Source: JBBSBL01 sp038251325
GTDB taxonomy: Bacteria > Actinomycetota > Thermoleophilia > Solirubrobacterales > Solirubrobacteraceae
Direction: 5' to 3'
DNA length: 64,000 bases
NCBI GenBank assembly: GCA_038251325.1
Contig: JBBSBL010000008.1
Coordinates: 1 to 64,000 of the forward strand
This document shows positions 44,111 to 52,218 of this stretch, piece after piece (position 1 is the first letter of the stretch; every line of letters starts with the position of its first letter). The notes below the pieces were generated by a model that saw only the letters and a list, made by a program, of their open reading frames with translations, searched no databases and was not told where the DNA came from. The position numbers and the translations under genes were made by a program.

Positions 44111-44797
44111 ATGGGCGTGTCCGCGAATCCTCCCGCCGGTGCCCAGTCCATCTCCGAGATGAAGGCTCGCATCGAGGCGGAGCGCGCGGGGCAGCCGTTC
44201 CTCCTCTACCGGGACGGCGACGACAGGCAGCAGCTCTTCACGTTCGAGCCCGGCTTGGCGCACGCTTCGGTCGGGCGCAGCCGGTCGGCGGACCTCGCGC
44301 TCGCCTGGGACCAGCAGGTCTCCCGCCTCCACGCCCAGTTCGAGCGGGTCGAGGACGATTGGACGGTGGTCGACGATGACCTGTCGCAGAACGGGACGTT
44401 CGTCAACGGCGAGCGCCTGAGCGGCCGGCGCCGCCTGAGCGATGGCGACAGCCTGCGCTTCGGCGCCACCCCGGTGACCTTTCGTTTCCCTCGGGTCGAG
44501 GAGCGAGCGGGGCCGGTCGCGAGCGAGACCCCGGCCACGGTGGATCTCTCGACCACGCAGCGCCGCGTGCTGGTGGCGCTCTGCAGTCTCCACCAGAAGG
44601 ATGGGAACGCGTTCGCCGGCCCGGCCATCGACCAACAGATCGCCGAGCAGCTCTTCTTGTCCGTCGGCGCGGTGAAGACCCATCTCAGCGTGCTGTTCGC
44701 GAAGTTCGGCGTCGATGAGCTGCCCCAGGACCAGAGGCGAACCCGCGTCGTCGAACGGGCCATCTATACCGGCCTGATCTCGGAACGCGACCTCTAG
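44111..44797 (+). CDS. FHA-domain protein with C-terminal HTH
   Basis: A 228-residue protein. An FHA domain (~40-130: VGRSRSADLALAWDQQVSRLHAQFERV ... LSQNGTFVNGERLSGRRRLSDGDSLRFG) is followed by a winged-helix/LuxR-like HTH (TTQRRVLVALCSLHQKDG ... IAEQLFLSVGAVKTHLSVLFAKFGV). It is probably a transcription regulator whose activity depends on phospho-Thr recognition. It lies 74 bases after the cyclase gene and five before a kinase gene, suggesting a cyclase-FHA/HTH-kinase operon. TAGGCT at 44094-44099 could serve as its own -10. Confidence 0.88.
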   Translation: MGVSANPPAGAQSISEMKARIEAERAGQPFLLYRDGDDRQQLFTFEPGLAHASVGRSRSADLALAWDQQVSRLHAQFERVEDDWTVVDDDLSQNGTFVNGERLSGRRRLSDGDSLRFGATPVTFRFPRVEERAGPVASETPATVDLSTTQRRVLVALCSLHQKDGNAFAGPAIDQQIAEQLFLSVGAVKTHLSVLFAKFGVDELPQDQRRTRVVERAIYTGLISERDL

Positions 44798-44802
44798 GCG
44801 CC

Positions 44803-45633
44803 GTGCTCTCCCCCGGCTCCACCTTCGCCGGGTACGAGGTCGAGAGCGTCGTCGGCTCGGGAGGGATCGGGATCCTCTACCGCGCCCGCCAGCTGCGGCT
44901 CGACCGGCCCGTCGCCCTGAAGCTGGTGGACCCCGAGGCGGCGCGCGAGCCGGTGATCCGCGAGCGTCTGCGCCGCGAGGCCAGGACGGTGGCTGCGCTC
45001 GACCACCCCAACGTCGTCCCGCTGTATGAGGCCGGCGAGGAGGACGGAACCGTCTTCATCGTCACCCGGTGGGTGGATGGCACCGAGCTCGGCACCCTGA
45101 TCCGGCGCGACGGCCCCCTGGAGCCGGGAAGGGCGGCGCGGATCGCGGCGCAGATCGCCTCGGCGCTCGAGGTGGCCCACGAGAAGGGGCTCGTTCACCG
45201 GGATGTCAAGCCCTCCAACGTCATCGTGACCTCCGAGGATCACGTCTACCTGACGGACTTCGGCCTGACCAAGCGGGCCGGGTCGGCGTCCGGGCTGACG
45301 GGGGCGGGGCAGCTGCTGGGCACCGTCGAGTACGTGGCGCCGGAACAGATCGAGGGCAACGAGCCCACGGCGCGGGGCGATGTCTACGGGCTGTCCTGCG
45401 TGCTCTTCGAGATGCTCACGGGCGCCGCCACGTTCGCGGGCGCGAGCGGCGGGATGGCCAAGATGTTCGCCCACCTCAACACCGAGCCGCCGTCGGTGCG
45501 CGAGCAGCGACCGGACGTGCCCCAGGCGCTGGCCGACGTGATCCGGCGCGGGCTGGCCAAGACCCCCGACACCCGTCCCTCGGCGAAGGCCTTCGGGCCG
45601 GCCGTGCTCGAAGCGGTGGGCGAGGCGCCGTGA
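44803..45633 (+). CDS. Soluble Ser/Thr protein kinase
   Basis: A 276-residue kinase consisting almost only of the catalytic domain: GSGGIGILYRARQ, ALKL, HRDVKPSNV, DFGLTK and APEQ. The Gly-rich loop reads GSGGIG with Ile replacing the usual Met, a mild change. It has no membrane helix or sensor, so it is cytosolic. It follows the FHA-HTH gene by five bases, so that protein is the prime candidate substrate or partner. The stop lies three bases before the convergent GH8-like gene end. Confidence 0.92.
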   Translation: MLSPGSTFAGYEVESVVGSGGIGILYRARQLRLDRPVALKLVDPEAAREPVIRERLRREARTVAALDHPNVVPLYEAGEEDGTVFIVTRWVDGTELGTLIRRDGPLEPGRAARIAAQIASALEVAHEKGLVHRDVKPSNVIVTSEDHVYLTDFGLTKRAGSASGLTGAGQLLGTVEYVAPEQIEGNEPTARGDVYGLSCVLFEMLTGAATFAGASGGMAKMFAHLNTEPPSVREQRPDVPQALADVIRRGLAKTPDTRPSAKAFGPAVLEAVGEAP

Positions 45634-45636
45634 GCC

Positions 45637-46749
45637 CTACGAGCAGGAGGAGAGGGCCTTCGTGGTGAGCATGATCCGGCCGAGCGCCACCCAGGCGGCG
45701 CCGTAGTAGGTGGGAGACCGCCGGTCGAGCGCCTCGGCCGCGTCGAGCAGCCGGCGCTCGTCGCGGGCCTTGCCGGCGGCGCCGGCCGCCGCGGCCGCGG
45801 CGACGAGCACGACGGGGTGGAGGCTGCCGCCCGCCGGCTGGCCGGTGAGATCGTGCTCCACGACCAGCTTGGCCGGGTCCTGCCCCGCGAAGACGGGCCA
45901 TGTCCTGGCCGCGAGCCGCTGGCCGGCCGGGTTGGGGTCCTCGGCCATCCGCACGAGCGTGCGCGGGGCGTCGAAGGTGAAGCGCGGGGGCGCCTGGGTT
46001 TGGCCGGGCGGGCCGATCGGCACCGGCCTGCCCCCCTCGAGCCTCGCCCAGTCCGGTGGCAATCGCGCGGGAGGTTGCAACAGGCTGTCGACGATCGAGC
46101 GCGAGCTCGACGAGAGGCTGCCCCACCGGCCGTCGCCCGTCGCGGCGCCCAGCGCCGCGAAGGTCGCGGGCGAGAAGTAGCTGGGGTTCAGCGTGACCGG
46201 CGCCTTGCGCGCCCACGGGCCGGCGACCAGCACCGGGGTGCCCTGGAACGCGGCGGTCTCGTTGGCCATGATGGCCCGCCCCAGACCGATCGCCTCCGCG
46301 CGCAGAGCGGGGCGGTGGAAGCGGCACGCGGCGACGAGCAGCGCGCGCGTGGCATCCACGTCGGCGTCGGAGGCCGCCTGTGGGTCCTGCACGCGCCCGT
46401 CACGCCACAGGAACGAGATCAGCCCGTCCGGGCGCCGGAGGTTCTGCTTCGTCCAGCCCCAGATGGCGTCGAAGCGATGCGAGTCGCCGACGGCGGCCGC
46501 GATCAGCATGCCGTAGGCCTGTCCCTCTCCGACGGTGTCGCCGCCCTGGTCGAGCCGCTGGACCCGGCCGTCGGAGGTGACGTAGCGATCCAGGAAGCGC
46601 CGGGCGGCGGCATCGGCCCCTCTCTGCTGGGAACCGGACGGGCTGCTCGTCGAGCTCGACCCGCCGCAGCCGAGGACGAAGAGCAGCGCGACGATTCCCA
46701 GCACCAACGCGAGCGTCACCACCACCATGTCACGCGCGCGGCGATTCAC
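45637..46749 (-). CDS. GH8-like (BcsZ-type) endoglucanase lipoprotein
   Basis: A 370-residue protein from GTG 46749. Signal with lipobox VLGC predicts lipidation. The GH8 (alpha/alpha barrel) pattern is seen: YVTSDGRVQRLDQGGDTVGEGQAYGM (acid Glu in GEGQAYGM) and SDADVDATRALLVA (catalytic Asp region). In cellulose operons such an enzyme (BcsZ) clips nascent glucan during secretion. It overlaps the GT2 gene (GTGA). Confidence 0.85.
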   Translation of the reverse strand: MNRRARDMVVVTLALVLGIVALLFVLGCGGSSSTSSPSGSQQRGADAAARRFLDRYVTSDGRVQRLDQGGDTVGEGQAYGMLIAAAVGDSHRFDAIWGWTKQNLRRPDGLISFLWRDGRVQDPQAASDADVDATRALLVAACRFHRPALRAEAIGLGRAIMANETAAFQGTPVLVAGPWARKAPVTLNPSYFSPATFAALGAATGDGRWGSLSSSSRSIVDSLLQPPARLPPDWARLEGGRPVPIGPPGQTQAPPRFTFDAPRTLVRMAEDPNPAGQRLAARTWPVFAGQDPAKLVVEHDLTGQPAGGSLHPVVLVAAAAAAGAAGKARDERRLLDAAEALDRRSPTYYGAAWVALGRIMLTTKALSSCS

Positions 46750-48275
46750 ACGGCGGCCTCGGCGGGCTCGAGCGTCTCGGAGGCCGGCGCCTGCGGCTTC
46801 TGGAGCGCCGCCCAACACCCGGTAAGCAGGACCGACACATGGAAGGCGGCAAAGGATACGTTGTTGATGGTGGACGCGTCCGGGTTTCGAACGAGGCCGT
46901 AGATGCTCGCGCCGACCAGCACGGCGACGGCCGCGAGCGCCGGCATCACCGCGCCCGGCTGGCGCGCCTCGGCGCCCTTCTTCGGTGTGACGACGAAGGA
47001 GCCCGACCGGCGCAGCACCGTGAACACCGTGGCGAGCACGTGGATCCAGAAGTTCGCGGCGGCCAGCGCGAAGGCCGCGAAGGTGTATGAGCCTGCGCCG
47101 GCGAGCGCCGCCGTGGTCAACGCCACGGCGAAGTAGGGCGCGAAGTGGAGCAGGAACTCGGGCGCGTCGATGCCCCCGAGCGGCTGGCCGCCGCCGAGCA
47201 ACCGGATCACCGGGAAGCTCATGTAGATGAGCACGGTCCAGCCGGAGAGGAAGTACAGGCCGGAGAGCAGGTACTGCGCCTTCAGCCGCAACGGGAGCTT
47301 CGCCCGCAGCGCCCGCGGGACGCCCGACAGGCAGCCTCTGGCCCACCGCTGCTGCTGGGAGACGTACGCGGCGGTGTCCTCGGGCGCCAGGCCGCGGGCC
47401 AGCACGTCCGGCAGGTACGCCGAGTGCCAGCCCCGCTCGTGAAGGCCGATCGAGAGCTCGAAGTCCTCGGTGAGCGAGTTGGTCGGAAAGCCTCCGACGC
47501 TCTCGAACGCCTCGCGGCGGAACAGCACGTTCGTCCCGCAGCAGAAGACGGCCCCGAGCCCGTCCTTGCCTCGGGCGATCGCGCCGAAGAACAGCGCCTG
47601 CTGCGCCCAGGACGCCGCGGCGATGCGGCTGGTCTGCGCGTTGGCGTAGTACTGCGGCGTCTGCACGAAGGCCATCTTGGGGTCGTCCATCCACCCGAGG
47701 GTCGCCTCGAGGAAGGCGGGATCCGCGACGTGGTCCGAGTCGAACACGGCGATGAAGGGCGCGGAGGTCTTCCCGAGCGCGTTGTTGATGTTCCCGGCCT
47801 TGGCGCCGGTGTGCTCGTCGCGCCGCAGATAGCCCACGCCGTGGCGGGCGGCGAGGTCGCGCATGGCGTCGTCGTTGCCGTCGTCCAGCACCCAGACCCG
47901 GACCTCCGCGCCCCGCAGGCCGACGGCGGCGGCGACCGTCAGGTCGACGATGTCCGGCGGCTCCTTGTAGACGGGGACGAAGACGTCGACCGCCACGCGC
48001 TCGCTCGGACCTCGCCGCTCCCGCACGCGCTCGTTCGCGCAGGTCCACCAGAAGCCGAGCGCCTGGGTGAGGTTGAAGAGTTCGGCCGCGATCAGGACTG
48101 CGTAGAGGTACGGGGTCCCGATGCGATCCGGGTTGAGCAGCCAGCCGAAGTACCACACGGCGAACGGCAGCCCGAGGAGGGCCATGATGCGCACCCGCCG
48201 GCGAACGCTGACCGTCGTCGGCACGGGGTCCCACGCGACGCGGCGCAGGCGGATGTCCCAGGGGCTGCTGCTCAT
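46746..48275 (-). CDS. Cellulose-synthase-like family 2 glycosyltransferase (BcsA-like, no PilZ)
   Basis: A 509-residue membrane glycosyltransferase. It has two N-terminal helices, then a GT2 domain with VFVPVYKEP, the substrate DSDH (DxD), LTEDFE (TED catalytic base) and QQQRWARG (QxxRW), which is the processive-synthase motif, then four to five C-terminal helices. No PilZ-type RxxxR or DxSxxG motif is seen, so c-di-GMP control as in BcsA is not expected. It probably makes a beta-linked glucan and extrudes it. It is coupled to GT39-like and GH8-like genes. Confidence 0.9.
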   Translation of the reverse strand: MSSSPWDIRLRRVAWDPVPTTVSVRRRVRIMALLGLPFAVWYFGWLLNPDRIGTPYLYAVLIAAELFNLTQALGFWWTCANERVRERRGPSERVAVDVFVPVYKEPPDIVDLTVAAAVGLRGAEVRVWVLDDGNDDAMRDLAARHGVGYLRRDEHTGAKAGNINNALGKTSAPFIAVFDSDHVADPAFLEATLGWMDDPKMAFVQTPQYYANAQTSRIAAASWAQQALFFGAIARGKDGLGAVFCCGTNVLFRREAFESVGGFPTNSLTEDFELSIGLHERGWHSAYLPDVLARGLAPEDTAAYVSQQQRWARGCLSGVPRALRAKLPLRLKAQYLLSGLYFLSGWTVLIYMSFPVIRLLGGGQPLGGIDAPEFLLHFAPYFAVALTTAALAGAGSYTFAAFALAAANFWIHVLATVFTVLRRSGSFVVTPKKGAEARQPGAVMPALAAVAVLVGASIYGLVRNPDASTINNVSFAAFHVSVLLTGCWAALQKPQAPASETLEPAEAAV

Positions 48276-49816
48276 CGGAACTCCACCACGAGGGTCTGTG
48301 GCTTCTTGAAGCGGTGCACGCGCTTGCGGAAGAAGTCGAGCTGTCCGACCACCTTGTTCGTCCGGTTGAAGTAGACCCGATTGTCCAGGAAGGAGGCAAG
48401 GACGAACACGGGGCTCCCCAGGCTTCGCTTGGGCACTCCGAGGCGGAGGGGCCGGCTGCGGATGTCGGGCGCGTAGTACTCGAGCACATAGCGCATGTCG
48501 GGCGGCTCGTAGAGGACGAGGCTCTTCGGCCCGGCGTGCGCGCGGATCTCCTTGATGGCGCCGCGGAAGTCGAACAGCCGGGGGTTGCCCGTGTTCAACT
48601 GCTGGTCGGCCAGGCCGATGAGGAGCGTGACGACGACGCCGCCGGCGACCAGGTAGCGGCCCGCCGGCTTGCGTATCCACCCGGTGACGAGCCGAGCGAC
48701 GAGGAGAAGCAGCAGCGGCACGGTGACCAGGAAGTAGCGCACCTCGAACAGCGAGCGGTCGAACGCGGCCACACCGAGGAGGAGCACGATGGGGACGATG
48801 GCGGCGACGGCGAGGATGATCGTCTGGCGCGAGCCGCCGCGGCCCAGCAGGAGAAGCGAGAGGAGCAGGAGCAGCGGCCACATCGCCGCCAGGAGCTCGG
48901 TTATGCCGTTGGGCTGGTAGCCCCAGAGCGCCCAGGCCATGTTGGCGACGACCGCGTAGAAGGACAGCGCGTCGTAGGTGCCGCTCGGCGAGCCGAGCGC
49001 CGCGTTGGTCGACTCGAACTGCTTGTGGGCGAATACGGCGAGGGGCACGAGCTGCATGACGAGCACGGCGACGGAGTAGGCAAAGCCGATGGCCAGGGGC
49101 CTGACCGACTCCCCCGTCCGCCGCCGGTGGATCAGAACCCCGACGAAGATGATCTGCTGCACCCCGATCAGCAGCAGGCCGAAGTAGTGGGACCACAGGA
49201 GCGCCGCGGTCGCGAGGATGTAGGCCGCCCAGTTGAGCATGCTCCCGTTGCGGATCACCCGGAGCTGCGTCAGCAGGGCGAGCAGGCCGAACAGGGTCAC
49301 GAAGGCGTACATCCGCGCTTCCTGCGCGTACCAGATGAGCAGCGGGGAGACGGCGCCGAACGCGGCCGCGATCAGGCCGGTGCGCCGGTCGTACAGCTCG
49401 CGCCCGAGCGCGTAGAGGGCCGGGATCACGAGCGTCCCCGCGATCAGCGACGGGAGCCGGACGGCCAGCTCCCCGTAGCCGAATACGCGGACGTCGAGCC
49501 ACAGCGCCAGGTGGTACAGGGGCGGATGGCGGTCGCCGTAGTACAGGTTGTGGAACAGGTCGTGGAGCCCGAGGTGGGCCTGGTTGACGCTGATCGCCTC
49601 GTCGAGCCAGAGGCCTCGCGGTACGGCCAGGCGTAACCCGAGCCCGGCCAGGGTCATCCCGACGAGGACGAGGAGGGCGACCTTGGGGCTGGTGTCCGGC
49701 TCGCCCCGCCGGGGGAGCCTGCCGCGCGGGCCGAAGAGCTCGGCCTCGCGAGCGCCGCGGAGACGCGGGAAGAGCGTCCGCCATGAGCTCGCTTCGGGCG
49801 GCTTGAGGGTTTGCAC
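48272..49816 (-). CDS. GT39/ArnT-like polytopic glycosyltransferase
   Basis: From GTG 49816 (514 residues). It has ~10 hydrophobic helices. LWLDEAISVN and the first loop Asp-Glu plus GDRHPPLYHLALW match the Dol-P-Man/ArnT (PMT_2) family, which transfers sugar from polyprenyl-phosphate on the outer face. The last ~100 residues are soluble. It heads the operon with the cellulose-synthase-like and GH8-like genes, so it may decorate the polymer or glycosylate surface proteins. The stop overlaps the GT2 start (ATGA). Confidence 0.88.
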   Translation of the reverse strand: MQTLKPPEASSWRTLFPRLRGAREAELFGPRGRLPRRGEPDTSPKVALLVLVGMTLAGLGLRLAVPRGLWLDEAISVNQAHLGLHDLFHNLYYGDRHPPLYHLALWLDVRVFGYGELAVRLPSLIAGTLVIPALYALGRELYDRRTGLIAAAFGAVSPLLIWYAQEARMYAFVTLFGLLALLTQLRVIRNGSMLNWAAYILATAALLWSHYFGLLLIGVQQIIFVGVLIHRRRTGESVRPLAIGFAYSVAVLVMQLVPLAVFAHKQFESTNAALGSPSGTYDALSFYAVVANMAWALWGYQPNGITELLAAMWPLLLLLSLLLLGRGGSRQTIILAVAAIVPIVLLLGVAAFDRSLFEVRYFLVTVPLLLLLVARLVTGWIRKPAGRYLVAGGVVVTLLIGLADQQLNTGNPRLFDFRGAIKEIRAHAGPKSLVLYEPPDMRYVLEYYAPDIRSRPLRLGVPKRSLGSPVFVLASFLDNRVYFNRTNKVVGQLDFFRKRVHRFKKPQTLVVEFR

Positions 49817-49926
49817 GGGACCAGCGCCTCTCGCTAGGACTGAATGGCGCGCGACTCTACGGGGTCCGCGGAGGCCGCTCAAGGCGCGCGGCCTCACTGG
49901 CGGTCGCGCCCCTGTCTTCCCCCGGT

Positions 49927-49932
49927 TAGGCT
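49927..49932 (+). promoter_or_regulatory. Putative -10 box (TAGGCT) for the cNMP-GH15-pgm operon
   Basis: TAGGCT ends seven bases before GTG 49940, indicating a leaderless transcript. The same hexamer at the same kind of distance occurs before the gene at 56757. No -35 is evident. Confidence 0.4.
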
Positions 49933-49939
49933 TCGGCGC

Positions 49940-50365
49940 GTGACGACGGCCCACGTCGAGTTCCCCGAGGACCTCGGGCGGCTTGCGCTCTTCGCCGGCC
50001 TGGCGAAGGCCGAGCTCGAAGCGATCGCGCGGGAGTGCGAGAAAGTGTCATTCGGCGAGGGCGAGTGGATCATCCGCCAGGGCGACGCCCCCCGGGCCCT
50101 CTACATGATCCTCGAGGGCGACGTGGCCACCGTGATCGACGACGAGGACCGCCGCGTGCTCTCGAAGGGGAGCTTCTTCGGGGAGGTCTCGGTCCTCCTG
50201 GAGGAGCCGGCAAGCGCCTCGATCGTCACGCGGACGCCCGTCACCTGCCTCATCGTTCCCGGCCCGGAGGTCCAGGCCTTCCTCCTCGCTCACCCGCAGG
50301 TGATGTACAGGGTCCTGAAGGCCGAGGCCCGGAGGCTGAGAACCGTGTCCGAATCGAGCACGTGA
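49940..50365 (+). CDS. Stand-alone cyclic-nucleotide-binding-fold protein
   Basis: A 141-residue single cNMP-binding domain (CAP_ED): LFAGLAKAELEAIARECEKVSFGEGEWIIRQGD, LYMILEGDVATV and FGEVSVLLEEPASASIVTRT. The phosphate-binding cassette lacks the usual Arg (PASA instead of PRxA), so cAMP/cGMP binding is doubtful; the Glu is kept. It has no DNA-binding domain. It precedes GH15 by a one-base overlap, suggesting it modulates that enzyme or scaffolds it. The nearby cyclase makes a ligand link tempting but unproven. Confidence 0.9.
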   Translation: MTTAHVEFPEDLGRLALFAGLAKAELEAIARECEKVSFGEGEWIIRQGDAPRALYMILEGDVATVIDDEDRRVLSKGSFFGEVSVLLEEPASASIVTRTPVTCLIVPGPEVQAFLLAHPQVMYRVLKAEARRLRTVSESST

Positions 50366-52209
50366 TGCGGGTCCAGCCGGAGCCGCTCCCGCGCCCAGCC
50401 GCCTCGCTCCCGGGGTACCTGCCGATCGCCGAGCACGGAGTCATCGGGGACCTCCACACGGCGGCGCTCGTGGGCACGGATGGGACGATCGACTGGTACT
50501 GCTGCCCCCACTTCGACTCGCCGAGCGTCTTCGCCGCGATCCTCGACCGTGAGCGGGGCGGGTACTACCGCATCGCTCCGGCCGACGAGGAATGGACGCC
50601 GAAGCAGCTCTACTTCCCGGACACGAACGTCCTTATCACCCGCTATCTCACCGAAGCCGGCGTGGGCGAGGTGCAGGACTTCATGCCGATCCACGAGTCG
50701 CCGGGGAGCGTGTACCGACATCGGCTCATCCGGCGCGTCCTCGGCGTTCGGGGCCAACTGACGTTCCGGATCGAGGTCGAGCCCCGCTTCAATTACGGGC
50801 GAGATCCGCACACCGTCGTCTTCCACGAGAACGGCGTCGTCTTCCGCTCGGCGGACATGTCCCTGGCGCTCGAGTCGGCGACGCCGCTGACGCTCAGCGA
50901 GACGGGCGTGACATGCGACATCACGCTGCTCCCCGGTCAGAGCGCGACGTTCGTCCTCGAGCGGGTGCCGGAGGAATACGTGCCGCGTCCCTATTCCGAG
51001 GACGAGACGCGGGACGCGCTCGACCGCACCATCGAGTACTGGCGCCAGTGGCTCTCGAAGTCCCGCTACCAGGGGCGCTGGCGCGAGATGGTGCACCGCT
51101 CGGCCCTGACGCTCAAACTGCTCACCTTCCGGCCCACCGGCGGGATCGTCGCTGCACCCACGACGAGCCTCCCTGAGCATCTCGGCGGCGTTCGCAACTG
51201 GGACTACCGCTACACGTGGATCCGCGACGCCGCATTCTCGCTGTATGCCCTCCTGCGGCTCGGCTTCACCGACGAGGCCGCGGCGTTCATGGAGTGGCTG
51301 CGCGAGCGCTTCAGCGAAGACCGGCCCGGCGGACAGGGACCGCTGCAGATCATGTACGGGATCGATGGCCGCACCGAGCTCGAGGAGGAGCTGCTCGAGC
51401 ACCTCGAGGGCTACCGGGGATCCGCGCCCGTCCGGATCGGGAATGGCGCCGCGAGTCAGTTGCAGCTCGACATCTACGGGGAGATGGTCGACTCCGTCTA
51501 TTTCTACACCCGACATGGCTCCCCGATCGACCACGACTCCTGGGTCAATCTCACTCGCGTCATCGACTGGATCTGCGACAACTGGGACCAGGCGGACGAG
51601 GGAATCTGGGAGGAGCGCGGAGGACGCAAGAACTACACGTACTCGCGGCTCATGTCCTGGGTGGGCCTCGAACGCGCAGTGAGAATCGCTCTCGAACGCG
51701 GGCTTCCGGCCGAACTGCCGAAATGGCAGGCGGCCCGCGACCTGATCTATCGCCAGATCATGGCCAAGGGCTGGCACCAGGAGCGCCAGGCGTTCGTCCA
51801 GCACTACGACAGCGACTTCCTCGACGCGACGGTGCTCCTCATGCCGATGGTGAACTTCGTCGCGCCGAGCGACAGGCGTTGGCTCTCGACGCTCGATGCC
51901 ATTTCCGGCGAGCTCGTCAGCGACAGCCTCGTCTACCGGTACAACGTCGAGGCCTCGCCCGACGGGCTCGAGGGAGAGGAAGGCACGTTCTCGATCTGCA
52001 CGTTCTGGTACGTCGAGGCCCTGGCCGAGGCGGGCCGCCTCGACGAGGCGCGGCTCGCGTTCGAGAAGATGCTCACCTACGCGAACCACCTCGGCCTCTA
52101 TTCGGAGCAGATCGGCCCGACGGGCGAGGCGCTCGGGAACTTCCCCCAGGCATTCACCCACCTCGCGCTGATCAGCGCCGCGTTCCGCCTGGATCGCGAG
52201 CTCGGCTAG
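50365..52209 (+). CDS. Glycoside hydrolase family 15 (glucoamylase/trehalase-like)
   Basis: A 614-residue cytosolic GH15 protein. The N-terminal beta-sandwich starts YLPIAEHGVIGDLHTAALVGTDGTIDWYCCPHFDSPSVFAAI; the (alpha/alpha)6 barrel shows GGVRNWDYRYTWIRDAAF. The acid Glu is in ADEGIWEERGG and the base Glu in EGEEGTFSICTFWYVEALA. Actinobacterial relatives include trehalases as well as glucoamylases, so the substrate is either trehalose or alpha-glucan. ATG 50365 overlaps the cNMP gene stop (TGATG); GTG 50362 is possible. It is followed by pgm, giving a glucose-phosphate route. Confidence 0.93.
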   Translation: MRVQPEPLPRPAASLPGYLPIAEHGVIGDLHTAALVGTDGTIDWYCCPHFDSPSVFAAILDRERGGYYRIAPADEEWTPKQLYFPDTNVLITRYLTEAGVGEVQDFMPIHESPGSVYRHRLIRRVLGVRGQLTFRIEVEPRFNYGRDPHTVVFHENGVVFRSADMSLALESATPLTLSETGVTCDITLLPGQSATFVLERVPEEYVPRPYSEDETRDALDRTIEYWRQWLSKSRYQGRWREMVHRSALTLKLLTFRPTGGIVAAPTTSLPEHLGGVRNWDYRYTWIRDAAFSLYALLRLGFTDEAAAFMEWLRERFSEDRPGGQGPLQIMYGIDGRTELEEELLEHLEGYRGSAPVRIGNGAASQLQLDIYGEMVDSVYFYTRHGSPIDHDSWVNLTRVIDWICDNWDQADEGIWEERGGRKNYTYSRLMSWVGLERAVRIALERGLPAELPKWQAARDLIYRQIMAKGWHQERQAFVQHYDSDFLDATVLLMPMVNFVAPSDRRWLSTLDAISGELVSDSLVYRYNVEASPDGLEGEEGTFSICTFWYVEALAEAGRLDEARLAFEKMLTYANHLGLYSEQIGPTGEALGNFPQAFTHLALISAAFRLDRELG

Positions 52210-52218
52210 GGCTGAGGG

